DNA from: an uncultured Prevotella sp. | Lineage (GTDB): Bacteria > Bacteroidota > Bacteroidia > Bacteroidales > Bacteroidaceae | Direction of reading: 5' to 3' | Assembly: GCA_934204655.1 (NCBI GenBank) | Contig: CAKPZJ010000037.1 | Span: 1-14,805 of the forward strand | DNA: 14,805 bases | In this document: piece by piece, positions 8,802 to 14,805 of the stretch | Layout: each line of letters starts with the position of its first letter | How positions within the stretch are numbered: the stretch's first letter is position 1 | Translations under genes and position numbers: made by a program | Notes under the pieces: model-generated | Database searches by the model: none | What the model saw: only the letters and a program-made list of their open reading frames with translations | Told to the model about the DNA's origin: nothing

Positions 8802-9416
8802 TTACTTTATCTGTTTCAAGGCCAGTTTGACCACCTGCTCAACGGGCAGCGCGGGCTGCTCCTGCATGATGGCGGTAACCACCTTAGCCGATGGGGCGGG
8901 GGCAAAGCCCAGCATGGTAAGGGCACTCACGGCCTCGTCCTTGATGGCGGTATCTACCGTAGGGCCGTTAGCCACCGTGGCATGCAGCTCATCGGCTATG
9001 CCTAAGGCCACGATACGGTCTCTGAGATCCACGATGATGCGCTGGGCCGTCTTGAGCCCTATTCCCTTAACACTCTTGAGCATGCGCTCGTCGCCCGTGG
9101 CTATCACGTTGCACAACTCGGCCGGGGTGATGGCCGAGAGTATCATCCGGGCTGTATTGGCCCCCACGCCCGACACCGTGACCAGCAACCGGTAAAGCTC
9201 GCGCTCCTGGCGCGAGGCAAAACCATAAAGTGTGTAGGCGTCGTCGCGCCCTCCGGTAACCAGGTTCTCGTGTACGTAGAGTTTCACGGCATCCTTGCCC
9301 TGTATGGCGGTGTACGTGTTGAGCGATATGTTGAGCGCATAGCCTACCCCGGCAGCCTCTACCACGGCCACCGTGGGCGTAAGCTCGGCCAGGGAGCCCT
9401 TGATATATTCTATCAT
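8802..9416 (-). CDS. ruvA: Holliday junction branch migration subunit RuvA
   Basis: RuvA binds the four-way Holliday junction as a tetramer and loads the RuvB motor for branch migration during recombinational repair. The 204-residue product has the normal length. Residues 1-62 form the OB-fold domain, beginning [12 protein letters not shown], a typical RuvA N-terminus. Two helix-hairpin-helix DNA-binding motifs are centred on GVG (83-85) and GIG (118-120), the latter in [20 protein letters not shown] flexible linker (about 141-155) leads to the RuvB-contacting domain III. The start at 9416 is chosen because the frame remains open 46 codons upstream, but that extension does not look like RuvA and overlaps the promoter region. 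No Shine-Dalgarno site is seen. The gene is first in the ruvA-sprA unit and diverges from ddh; ruvB and ruvC are not in the window. Confidence 0.97.
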   Translation of the reverse strand: MIEYIKGSLAELTPTVAVVEAAGVGYALNISLNTYTAIQGKDAVKLYVHENLVTGGRDDAYTLYGFASRQERELYRLLVTVSGVGANTARMILSAITPAELCNVIATGDERMLKSVKGIGLKTAQRIIVDLRDRIVALGIADELHATVANGPTVDTAIKDEAVSALTMLGFAPAPSAKVVTAIMQEQPALPVEQVVKLALKQIK

Positions 9417-9425
9417 AATCGTTGC

Positions 9426-9445
9426 ATACTTATAGTATATTACTA
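9426..9445. promoter_or_regulatory. Two overlapping dyads in the ruvA leader
   Basis: ATACT-TAT-AGTAT (9426-9438) and TAGTA-TAT-TACTA (9433-9445) are both perfect 5-bp inverted repeats with 3-base centres, and they share six bases. They lie 10-30 bases upstream of the ruvA ATG. They could be a repressor site or alternative leader hairpins close to the ribosome entry region. AT-richness makes chance occurrence possible. Confidence 0.3.
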
Positions 9446-9539
9446 ACGCGAAAGGAGCCATAATATTGTATAAACTGGCCAAAGTTTCGCATGCCGCAGC
9501 CACAGATACCCATTCCGAGGTATTCTTTCTGTCTTTTTG

Positions 9540-9547
9540 CAAATTTA
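9540..9547 (-). promoter_or_regulatory. Promoter -7 box for ruvA-sprA
   Basis: The minus strand reads TAAATTTG, a perfect match to the Bacteroidota -7 consensus. It predicts a start near 9533 and a leader of roughly 115 bases before the ruvA ATG. A clear -33 TTTG is not visible. It is arranged back to back with the ddh box at 9583-9590. Confidence 0.5.
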
Positions 9548-9563
9548 ACGCCATTTTTACTGC

Positions 9564-9580
9564 CTATTTCATAGAAATAG
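9564..9580. promoter_or_regulatory. Perfect dyad between the divergent promoters
   Basis: CTATTTC (9564-9570), a 3-base centre ATA and GAAATAG (9574-9580) form a perfect 7-bp inverted repeat. It sits two bases upstream of the ddh -7 box and upstream of the ruvA -7 box on the other strand, where a regulator could affect both directions. No regulator is identified. Confidence 0.4.
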
Positions 9581-9582
9581 CG

Positions 9583-9590
9583 TAATTTTG
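9583..9590 (+). promoter_or_regulatory. Promoter -7 box for ddh
   Basis: TAATTTTG is a perfect match to TAnnTTTG. A transcript starting about seven bases later would begin near 9597. That leaves only a few bases before the ATG at 9601, but a normal short leader before the ATG at 9622, which supports the latter as the ddh start. Confidence 0.6.
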
Positions 9591-9621
9591 CCGACAAATA
9601 ATGACAATCAATACTAAAATT

Positions 9622-10521
9622 ATGAAAAAGATTAGAGCCGCCGTAGTAGGCTACGGCAACATAGGGCACTACACGGTACAGGCACTTGAGGCTGCCAAGG
9701 ATTTTGAGATAGCCGGCATCGTTCGCCGACAGGGCAACAAGGACTGTCCGATAGAACTTACACCCTACGAGGTAGTCGATGACATCGCCAAACTCAAGGA
9801 TGTAGACGTGGCCATACTGGCTACACCCACGCGGTCGTGTCCTGAGTATGCAGCCAAAATCGTGGCACTGGGCATCAACACCGTTGACAGTTTCGACATA
9901 CACACCAGCATCTTAGAGTACCGCCGCCAGCAGACAGAGAACTGCCTCAAGGCTGGCAAGGTAAGCGTCATCTCGGCCGGATGGGACCCGGGCAGCGACT
10001 CGGTGGTACGCGTACTCATAGAGAGCTTGGCTCCCAAGGGGCTGAGCTACACTAACTTCGGCCCGGGCATGAGCATGGGTCACTCGGTATGCGTACGCAG
10101 CAAGGAGGGTGTCAAGAACGCGCTGTCGGTAACCATCCCACTGGGCGAGGGCATACACCGCCGCATGGTGTACGTAGAACTGGAAGAGGGAGCCACCTTA
10201 GAGCAGGTAACGGCCGAGATTAAGGCCGACCCGTACTTTGCCAACGACGAGACGCACGTCTTTGCCGTAGCATCGGTAGACGATGTACGCGACATGGGCC
10301 ACGGCGTAAACTTAGTGCGTAAGGGTGTGAGCGGCAAGACGCCTAACCAGCGCTTCGAGTTCAACATGAGCATCAACAACCCGGCCCTTACGGCCCAGGT
10401 GCTGGTCAATGTGGCCCGCGCGTCCATGCGCCTGCAGCCCGGATGCTACACCATGCCCGAGATACCCGTCATTGACATGCTGCCCGGCAGCCGCGAGGAC
10501 ATCATAGGCCACCTGGTATAA
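9622..10521 (+). CDS. ddh: meso-Diaminopimelate D-dehydrogenase
   Basis: The enzyme (EC 1.4.1.16) reductively aminates L-2-amino-6-oxopimelate with NADPH and ammonia to meso-diaminopimelate in one step, supplying peptidoglycan cross-links and lysine. It replaces the acylated branches of the pathway. The 299-residue protein starts with a Rossmann fold: G10-x-G12-x2-G15 in VVGYGNIG, then R35-R36, suited to the NADP 2'-phosphate. The family segments GWDPG, FGPGMSMGHS and the C-terminal MPEIPVIDMLPGSREDIIGH are all present. An in-frame ATG at 9601 would add seven residues; 9622 is preferred because MKKIRAAVVGYGNIG is the family-typical N-terminus and because of the promoter position. The substrate range was not judged; some members act on other D-amino acids. 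It is probably cotranscribed with the FMN-binding gene 56 nt downstream. Confidence 0.96.
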   Translation: MKKIRAAVVGYGNIGHYTVQALEAAKDFEIAGIVRRQGNKDCPIELTPYEVVDDIAKLKDVDVAILATPTRSCPEYAAKIVALGINTVDSFDIHTSILEYRRQQTENCLKAGKVSVISAGWDPGSDSVVRVLIESLAPKGLSYTNFGPGMSMGHSVCVRSKEGVKNALSVTIPLGEGIHRRMVYVELEEGATLEQVTAEIKADPYFANDETHVFAVASVDDVRDMGHGVNLVRKGVSGKTPNQRFEFNMSINNPALTAQVLVNVARASMRLQPGCYTMPEIPVIDMLPGSREDIIGHLV

Positions 10522-10577
10522 GTCGGCGGCTAACACCAAATAGCTAAGAAAGGTAAAAGATTATAGGATAAGCTATT

Positions 10578-10982
10578 ATGATAAACCGTAAAACGACCCT
10601 CATGCTCGCCTCTACGGTGGCTGCTGTGGCCGTGGCCCTGCTCATCAGCGCACGGCCGGCCGACAGCATCATCACGCACAGTGGCAAGACCACCATCGTG
10701 AACACCACCCAACTGGGAAGCAGCGTGCGGGGGTTCAGGGGCAACACGCCCGTGCTGATATACATCAATAAGAACAAGGTGACCAAGGTTGAGGCGCTGC
10801 CCAACCAAGAGACGCCGCGGTTCTTTGCCCGCGCCAAGGCCCTGCTGGCTCGCTTCGAAGGCATGACCGTAAGCAAGGCTGCCAAGACCGACGTGGACGG
10901 GGTGACGGGAGCCACCTTCTCGTCCAAGGCACTGAAGAAGAACGTAAAACTCGGTCTGGAGTACTATCAGCAGCACAAGTAA
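10578..10982 (+). CDS. Small exported FMN-binding domain protein
   Basis: This 134-residue protein has an N-terminal hydrophobic segment (about residues 7-24) after MINRK. It therefore acts as a signal peptide or membrane anchor placing the rest outside the cytoplasm. Residues 35-134 form a single FMN-binding domain of the RnfG/NqrC type. The key motif is DGVTGATFSS (107-116), matching the [ST]GATx[ST] flavinylation site. By analogy, FMN would be linked through phosphate to T113 by the ApbE transferase, which is not encoded in this window. Such single-domain flavoproteins pass electrons in extracytoplasmic redox chains; the partner here is unknown. The gene follows ddh by 56 nt on the same strand and ends before a strong terminator, so it likely shares the ddh transcript, although no functional tie to lysine synthesis is evident. 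The Shine-Dalgarno site is weak. Confidence 0.9.
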   Translation: MINRKTTLMLASTVAAVAVALLISARPADSIITHSGKTTIVNTTQLGSSVRGFRGNTPVLIYINKNKVTKVEALPNQETPRFFARAKALLARFEGMTVSKAAKTDVDGVTGATFSSKALKKNVKLGLEYYQQHK

Positions 10983-11007
10983 TTTTTTCTCAGTATTTTA
11001 TAGTTTT

Positions 11008-11045
11008 AAGGGTGTGGTCAGGACTATTCCTGTCACACCCTTTTT
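11008..11045 (+). terminator. Rho-independent terminator of the ddh-FMN protein unit
   Basis: AAGGGTGTG at 11008-11016 pairs with CACACCCTT at 11034-11042, and CAGG at 11019-11022 pairs with CCTG at 11029-11032, with a small asymmetric bulge between the two stems. A T-run follows on the plus strand. It lies 26 bases after the stop of the FMN-binding protein gene. Confidence 0.85.
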
Positions 11046-11054
11046 CTGTATAGG

Positions 11055-11098
11055 CGCTCATCGCCTGCCTGCCCGAGCGGGCCGCGGGGCGATGGGCG
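11055..11098. repeat. Inverted repeat 1 of the palindrome island
   Basis: CGCTCATCGCC (11055-11065) pairs with 11088-11098 over 11 bp with one G:T. A second hairpin, GCCCG-AG-CGGGC (11071-11082), is nested inside. There is no T-run, so it does not look like a terminator. Confidence 0.7.
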
Positions 11099-11119
11099 GT
11101 TCTCTCCCCCATCACCCTT

Positions 11120-11171
11120 AATGATGACTTCGGCAAAGGCCATCACCACCGGGGGCCTGGAGGCCATCATT
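11120..11171. repeat. Inverted repeat 2 of the palindrome island
   Basis: Bases 11120-11131 (AATGATGACTTC) pair with 11160-11171 over 12 positions with two imperfect pairs. AGGCC and GGCCT form an inner pairing. A separate small hairpin, GGGGACA/TGTTCCCC at 11194-11211, follows it. Confidence 0.6.
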
Positions 11172-11216
11172 CTGTTATCCCCCTACCCTCTTTGGGGACA
11201 TAGTGTTCCCCACTGG

Positions 11217-11304
11217 CTCCATCCGAAGGCTTAGAACGTACATACGGTGCCTCTGGATGGGTGTCCACAAGTCTGGGATGGACGTTCCAAGTCTTCGGAT
11301 GGAG
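11217..11304. repeat. Inverted repeat 3 of the palindrome island (23-bp arms)
   Basis: The arms 11217-11239 and 11282-11304 are complementary at 21 of 23 positions; one mismatch is a G:T wobble and the other A:C. The 42-base interior contains further copies of the arm-end motif. GTCTGGGATGG and GTCTTCGGATGG are near direct repeats, and CTCTGGATGG is a third. This is far longer than a typical terminator stem. Confidence 0.75.
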
Positions 11305-11309
11305 CGGGC

Positions 11310-11369
11310 GATGGGCCTGCGCTCTGCGCCCAGGGCTCACGGGGCGCAGAGCGCCCACCCCGGGCCATC
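11310..11369. repeat. Inverted repeat 4 of the palindrome island (13-bp perfect arms)
   Basis: GCGCTCTGCGCCC (11319-11331) is perfectly complementary to 11342-11354, with a 10-base loop. An outer GATGG (11310-11314) pairs with CCATC (11365-11369), so the structure can extend to 60 bases. Confidence 0.75.
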
Positions 11370-11405
11370 TGCACACAGCGGCTGCCCATGGGGCACCCAC
11401 GACAA

Positions 11406-11461
11406 GCGCCCTGTAAGCACCTGGGCGATGACGGGCATCGGCACAGGTCCCTACAGGGCGC
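11406..11461. repeat. Inverted repeat 5 of the palindrome island
   Basis: GCGCCCTGTA (11406-11415) pairs perfectly with TACAGGGCGC (11452-11461). After a small internal loop ACCTG (11419-11423) pairs with CAGGT (11444-11448), and GATG (11427-11430) with CATC (11436-11439). The whole forms one long interrupted stem. Confidence 0.75.
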
Positions 11462-11473
11462 GTTCAGAATAGT

Positions 11474-11495
11474 ATAGCTGTCGGCTGTCAGCTAT
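11474..11495 (-). terminator. Possible weak terminator of the T9SS cargo gene
   Basis: ATAGCTG (11474-11480) and CAGCTAT (11489-11495) form a perfect 7-bp inverted repeat directly after the stop codon of the leftward gene. No real T-run follows on the minus strand (ACTATTCTG), so termination efficiency is doubtful. It could belong instead to the palindrome island. Confidence 0.35.
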
Positions 11496-14400
11496 TTAGC
11501 GGATAACTACCGTACGGGCATTGTTGCCATTGCGTACCACATAGACACCGGCGGCCAGCGCGGTGCAGTGCAGCGAACCGTGGCCCTGGGCCACTACCTG
11601 TCCGGCAGTGGTACATACCTGTATCAGGGCGTTGGCGGCGTTGGTAACGGTAACGCTCTGACCGTCAATACTGATGGCACCATCGGTCAGCGGCACACTG
11701 ATGCCCACGGTGCCGGCCTCTACCTTCACATTGTCTACATAGATATAGTTGATGTCCTTGACACACTCGCCCACGAAACCTACGCGCAGTGTGCGGACAT
11801 TCTCCAGACCGCTGAGGCTAACGGTGTGGTTGGCCCAGGCCGTACTCTCGGCTACATCGGCCACATGCCGCCATGGGCCGTTGTCGGTGCTCACCTCTAC
11901 GGCCAGTTTCATGTTGCCCGTAGGCATGATGCTGCTGAACGAGAGGGTAAGCGACTTGGCCCCGGACGTGGCTATCTTAGGCGACTGCAGCCGGGCCTTA
12001 TTGCCGACGGCATAGCCGATGAAGTCAGCGTACCCGCCGTCGCTCTCTACGTCTGCGTCCTCGCGGGGCTCCCACTTGCCGTTGTAGCTCTTGCCTGCCA
12101 GCGTGGCCGTAGTCCACAGCGTGGTGGTATAGGCGGCTCCGTCAAACTTCTCCTCGAAAGGCACGGCGTAGGGCTTACCCACCAGGATGGTATCCGACGT
12201 GGTGGCCGTGGCAGCCTTGCCCACGGCGTTGTGAGCCAGTACGGTAAAGTAGGCTATAGCCTGCGTGCCGGTAATGTCTATATCGTTTACGGTAACCTGG
12301 GTGGCCTGTACATCCTTGGCCACGGTGATGCCCTGGTGGTTCTTCACGTCGTAGAGGGTAGAGGCCACGTCTACGTAGCCGCCGTTGGCTCCGGTAGCCT
12401 CGGTGGCCGTCCAGGTCACCACGGCAGTGCCGTCGCCATTGTCAGTAACATGGGCCTCGGCCGGCGAGAGGGGCGCGTCGGGGCCCACATAGGCTGTGGC
12501 CTCGGCCGGTTCGCCCTCGCCCTCGGCATTAGCCACCACTACCGAGTAGGTGTACTTGCCGGCAGCGGTCAGCGACTGGTCGGCCACGCTCACCTGGGCA
12601 CCGGGAGCCACCTGGGCAGCCGTGGCCACCTGGGCGGTGCCGCGCTTAACGGTGTAAGTAACCGTACCGGTAAGCGGCTTGCCGGCAGCGTTCAGGGTAG
12701 GTGCGGTAAAGGCGATGGTGGCCCCTAAGGCTCCCTTGTCGGCCGGCTTTACGCTGAGGTCGGCCACACGGGCGGGCACCAGCACGCTCTGGCCGGCGCT
12801 CACGGCCAGGTTGTCCAGGTAGAGGTTGCCCTTGTTCTTCTCGCTCACGGCATGGAAGCCTATATAGTACACACCGTCGGCCTCGGGCATTATCTCGATG
12901 GTCTCCTGGGCAGGGGTGCGCGAGGTAACGGTGTACTCCTTGGTCTCCTTCAGGGTGGTGGTCATGGCCGCGGCCGTAGCGGCCTGGCCCATACGTACCT
13001 CCATACGCTCAGCGCTGCGCGCGCTGAGTACCCAGGTGCTGTAGGTGAGTTTATACGACTTGCCGGCCTGCAACTTGAGCGGTGGCAGGATGAGCCAGTC
13101 GTCTGCATCGTTCTTCATATTGTAACGGTAACGGGCGCTGCCGCCACTGATGGCCCACTTAGAGCCGTCGCCGTTGGCATCAACAATGGTAAACAGGTTG
13201 GCGGTAGCAGCGTTAGAGAAGTCATCGGCAAAGGGCGGCACCATGGCGGTACCTATGTTGATGGCATTAGAGGCTGCGGCTGTGCTCTTATGGGTACCGT
13301 TAACAGCCACCACTTTATAGGAGTAAGAGCCGAGTTCCTCGCTGTCAAAGTCTTCGGCAAAGGTGGTAGCCTGGGTGGTGACCACCTTGCCATCGGGCAC
13401 ACGGGTAACCTCGTAGGTAAGCGCCGAGGCGTCTATGTAGCCTCCGTTGATGCCCTTGGCAGGCGCTGTCCAGCTAACGGTATTGGTGGTACCCGTGCGG
13501 GTAAAGTTGACATTGGTAACGGCCTCGGGGGTGTCGTAGCCCACGTACTGGGTAGCATCGGCAACGGGACTCTTGCCCACGGCGTTGGTCAGGGTTACGG
13601 CTATGGTATATGTGCCGTCGGCGGCCAGGGTTACGGGGGCCGACACGGTGGCTCCGGCCTTGGCCGTGCCGCTGGCCACGGTCTGGCCGTTGGCCGTTAC
13701 GTCGTAGGTAACATCGCCGCTGAGCGTGGCACCACTATAGGTGTCGGTGGGGATGGCAAAGCTGACGGTGCCCGTAAGCGCGCCACCGGCAAAGGCCACA
13801 CGGAGGTTCTCGGCAGCCGAGGGCACGCCGTCGGCAAACTCATGGGGCACGTAGGCACATACCACCTGGTCGCCATTGGGCAGGGCGCCCACCTTGGTGG
13901 CGGCTCCCGTGGTCAGGTTTACGGTATAGAGATTGGCGGCCTCGTCTTGCTCGTTGGCGAACCAGTAGAACACGCCCGTGGCAGCATCGATGGTGGCTGC
14001 CTGGAAGTAAGCGCCGGGACGCACGCCCGTGTCGCCTATCTTAGTCAACTTTCCGGTAGTCTTGTCTACGCTCACCAGCAAGCCGCCGTTGTTAGCGGTG
14101 CCTGTGGCAGCCGTCGAGGCGGTTATACCGTAGAGCCGGCCGTCGGCCGTGCAGGCCAGCACACGCAGGGGCATGCTGAGCGGAGCCACCACGGTCTTGG
14201 CCATTCCCTCCAGGTCCCACGTGGCGAGCACATAGCTAAGCGTCTTGGTCGTGGTGTCGTAATGGAAGTTACAGCAGTACACCATGCCGGTCGTGGGGTC
14301 GGTGGCCACCGACATAGCGGCATTGTTGTAAACCTTGTCTACATCATAGCCCACGCTCGTGCGGCTCAGCTGCTTGTTGGCAGCCAGGTCGTACTTGTAG

Positions 14401-14723
14401 TAGGTGGCCGATGACACGTAGCCGTACTCTACGGCATAGTCATAGTAGTACAGTACATTGTCCTTGACCACCGAACCGCCGCTGGCGCTGATGCGGGGGA
14501 TAGACACCACCTGCTTGCGGCTTACGGGAGCCGTGGCGGTGTAGTCGTAGACACCAAAGTTGTTGACATCCTTGGCATTGTCGTAAGTCATCAGCCCTCG
14601 TAGGCGCAGGTTCTTCTGCGAGGCCGACTTGGCAGGGGTCTGGGCATAAGCCGCAGCCGCTCCCAACACGGTCAACGAGACTACAGACATTAGCAACGCC
14701 ATCGCGCGTAATGTTTTTCTCAT
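11496..14723 (-). CDS. Secreted multidomain protein with T9SS sorting domain
   Basis: The 1075-residue protein is a predicted client of the type IX system. Residues 1-27 form a Sec signal peptide ending AYA before Q28. Residues about 35-300 look like a beta-propeller-type repeat region (phrases such as GRLYGI, VSVDKTTGKLTKIG and LYTVNLTTGAATKVG). Two modules of about 350 residues follow (about 301-650 and 651-1000), each with two FN3-like domains and one choice-of-anchor-J/cleaved-adhesin-like domain ending LDNLAVSAG or VDNVKVEAG. Residues about 1001-1075 are a C-terminal sorting domain ending GVYVVRNGNNARTVVIR, typical of type A signals removed by PorU on the surface. The role of the mature protein, adhesion or carbohydrate binding for example, cannot be read from the sequence. 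No catalytic motif was seen. It is monocistronic here, has no clear Shine-Dalgarno site and may have an IS end just upstream. Confidence 0.88.
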   Translation of the reverse strand: MRKTLRAMALLMSVVSLTVLGAAAAYAQTPAKSASQKNLRLRGLMTYDNAKDVNNFGVYDYTATAPVSRKQVVSIPRISASGGSVVKDNVLYYYDYAVEYGYVSSATYYKYDLAANKQLSRTSVGYDVDKVYNNAAMSVATDPTTGMVYCCNFHYDTTTKTLSYVLATWDLEGMAKTVVAPLSMPLRVLACTADGRLYGITASTAATGTANNGGLLVSVDKTTGKLTKIGDTGVRPGAYFQAATIDAATGVFYWFANEQDEAANLYTVNLTTGAATKVGALPNGDQVVCAYVPHEFADGVPSAAENLRVAFAGGALTGTVSFAIPTDTYSGATLSGDVTYDVTANGQTVASGTAKAGATVSAPVTLAADGTYTIAVTLTNAVGKSPVADATQYVGYDTPEAVTNVNFTRTGTTNTVSWTAPAKGINGGYIDASALTYEVTRVPDGKVVTTQATTFAEDFDSEELGSYSYKVVAVNGTHKSTAAASNAINIGTAMVPPFADDFSNAATANLFTIVDANGDGSKWAISGGSARYRYNMKNDADDWLILPPLKLQAGKSYKLTYSTWVLSARSAERMEVRMGQAATAAAMTTTLKETKEYTVTSRTPAQETIEIMPEADGVYYIGFHAVSEKNKGNLYLDNLAVSAGQSVLVPARVADLSVKPADKGALGATIAFTAPTLNAAGKPLTGTVTYTVKRGTAQVATAAQVAPGAQVSVADQSLTAAGKYTYSVVVANAEGEGEPAEATAYVGPDAPLSPAEAHVTDNGDGTAVVTWTATEATGANGGYVDVASTLYDVKNHQGITVAKDVQATQVTVNDIDITGTQAIAYFTVLAHNAVGKAATATTSDTILVGKPYAVPFEEKFDGAAYTTTLWTTATLAGKSYNGKWEPREDADVESDGGYADFIGYAVGNKARLQSPKIATSGAKSLTLSFSSIMPTGNMKLAVEVSTDNGPWRHVADVAESTAWANHTVSLSGLENVRTLRVGFVGECVKDINYIYVDNVKVEAGTVGISVPLTDGAISIDGQSVTVTNAANALIQVCTTAGQVVAQGHGSLHCTALAAGVYVVRNGNNARTVVIR

Positions 14724-14732
14724 AATTAATCA

Positions 14733-14755
14733 CTACTGTCCCGTTAAAGTGGACT
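14733..14755. mobile_element. Possible IS3-family terminal inverted repeat at the right edge
   Basis: CTACTGTCCCGTTAAAGTGG and the following ACT resemble the TGTACTG-CCC-AAAGT-GGAC pattern of IS3-family (IS150-group) ends as I remember them. It lies 10 bases upstream of the cargo gene ATG. If correct, the element would extend rightward past the window edge. No transposase is visible in the remaining 50 bases, so this rests on motif resemblance only. Confidence 0.25.
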
Positions 14756-14805
14756 AATCGCTCTTTGAATTAATTGAAATACAGTCTATTAGGTGGTGTT
14801 TAGGA

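Noticed and set aside
9417..9554. A longer RuvA start at 9554 adding 46 residues
   Set aside because: The added residues do not resemble any RuvA N-terminus and the start would lie upstream of the likely transcription start. MIEYIKG at 9416 is the family-typical beginning.
9466..9585. A 39-codon TTG-start frame with AAAGGAG upstream at 9451-9457, between ruvA and ddh
   Set aside because: It has a TTG start and loose spacing, runs through both promoter boxes, and shows no recognisable protein feature. The Shine-Dalgarno-like motif is probably coincidental.
11055..11461. CRISPR array
   Set aside because: The repeats are inverted and differ from one another. There is no regular direct repeat with unique spacers and no cas gene.
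11167..11472. Several 76-89-codon frames on both strands of the palindrome island
   Set aside because: They arise from GC-rich inverted repeats with few stop codons. The translations are Pro/Arg/Gly-rich with no domain, and opposite-strand frames overlap each other.
12852..14414. A 520-codon plus-strand frame opposite the T9SS cargo gene, with another at 11568-12728
   Set aside because: Both are complements of the Thr/Ala/Val-rich cargo gene, rich in Gly and His with no recognisable domain. The minus-strand frame has a signal peptide and a sorting domain.

Overview
The window looks like part of a Bacteroidota chromosome, most probably Bacteroidales and perhaps Prevotellaceae-like. It encodes SprA, the outer-membrane translocon of the type IX secretion system (T9SS), and a large secreted protein with a T9SS-type C-terminal sorting domain. 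Several intergenic regions carry the Bacteroidota -7 promoter box (TAnnTTTG), and most starts lack strong Shine-Dalgarno sites. The genus assignment is an inference from gene content only. Coding DNA is GC-rich, whereas bases 1-360 and the gene-to-gene promoter regions are clearly AT-rich.

Layout. Bases 1-360 are AT-rich with no convincing gene. About 391-603 (+) looks like an independent structured RNA: three strong hairpins and then a rho-independent terminator. It converges on the terminator of a desulfoferrodoxin/superoxide reductase gene (718-1098, -). Upstream of that on the same strand are sprA (1223-8797, -, 2524 aa) and ruvA (8802-9416, -). The ruvA stop and sprA start are only 4 nt apart, so ruvA-sprA is almost certainly one transcript. 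dfx follows after 124 nt and has its own promoter-like box.

A compact divergent promoter region (9417-9621) separates ruvA from a rightward pair: ddh (meso-diaminopimelate D-dehydrogenase, 9622-10521) and a small exported FMN-binding protein (10578-10982), closed by a strong terminator. Bases 11046-11495 hold no credible gene but carry a dense series of at least five long inverted repeats. This is the most unusual non-coding stretch of the window. The last gene (11496-14723, -, 1075 aa) encodes a T9SS cargo made of a propeller-like N-terminus, two copies of a roughly 350-residue module (two FN3-like domains plus one choice-of-anchor-J-like domain) and a sorting domain. Just upstream of it, near the right edge, a sequence resembles the terminal inverted repeat of an IS3-family element.

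Functionally the window joins a housekeeping recombination gene (ruvA), cell-wall/lysine precursor synthesis (ddh), oxidative-stress defence (dfx), a probable extracytoplasmic flavoprotein, and both the export channel and one client of the T9SS. I did not find a defence system, CRISPR array, tRNA or rRNA. The best candidates for undescribed biology are the structured RNA at 391-603 and the palindrome island at 11051-11495.
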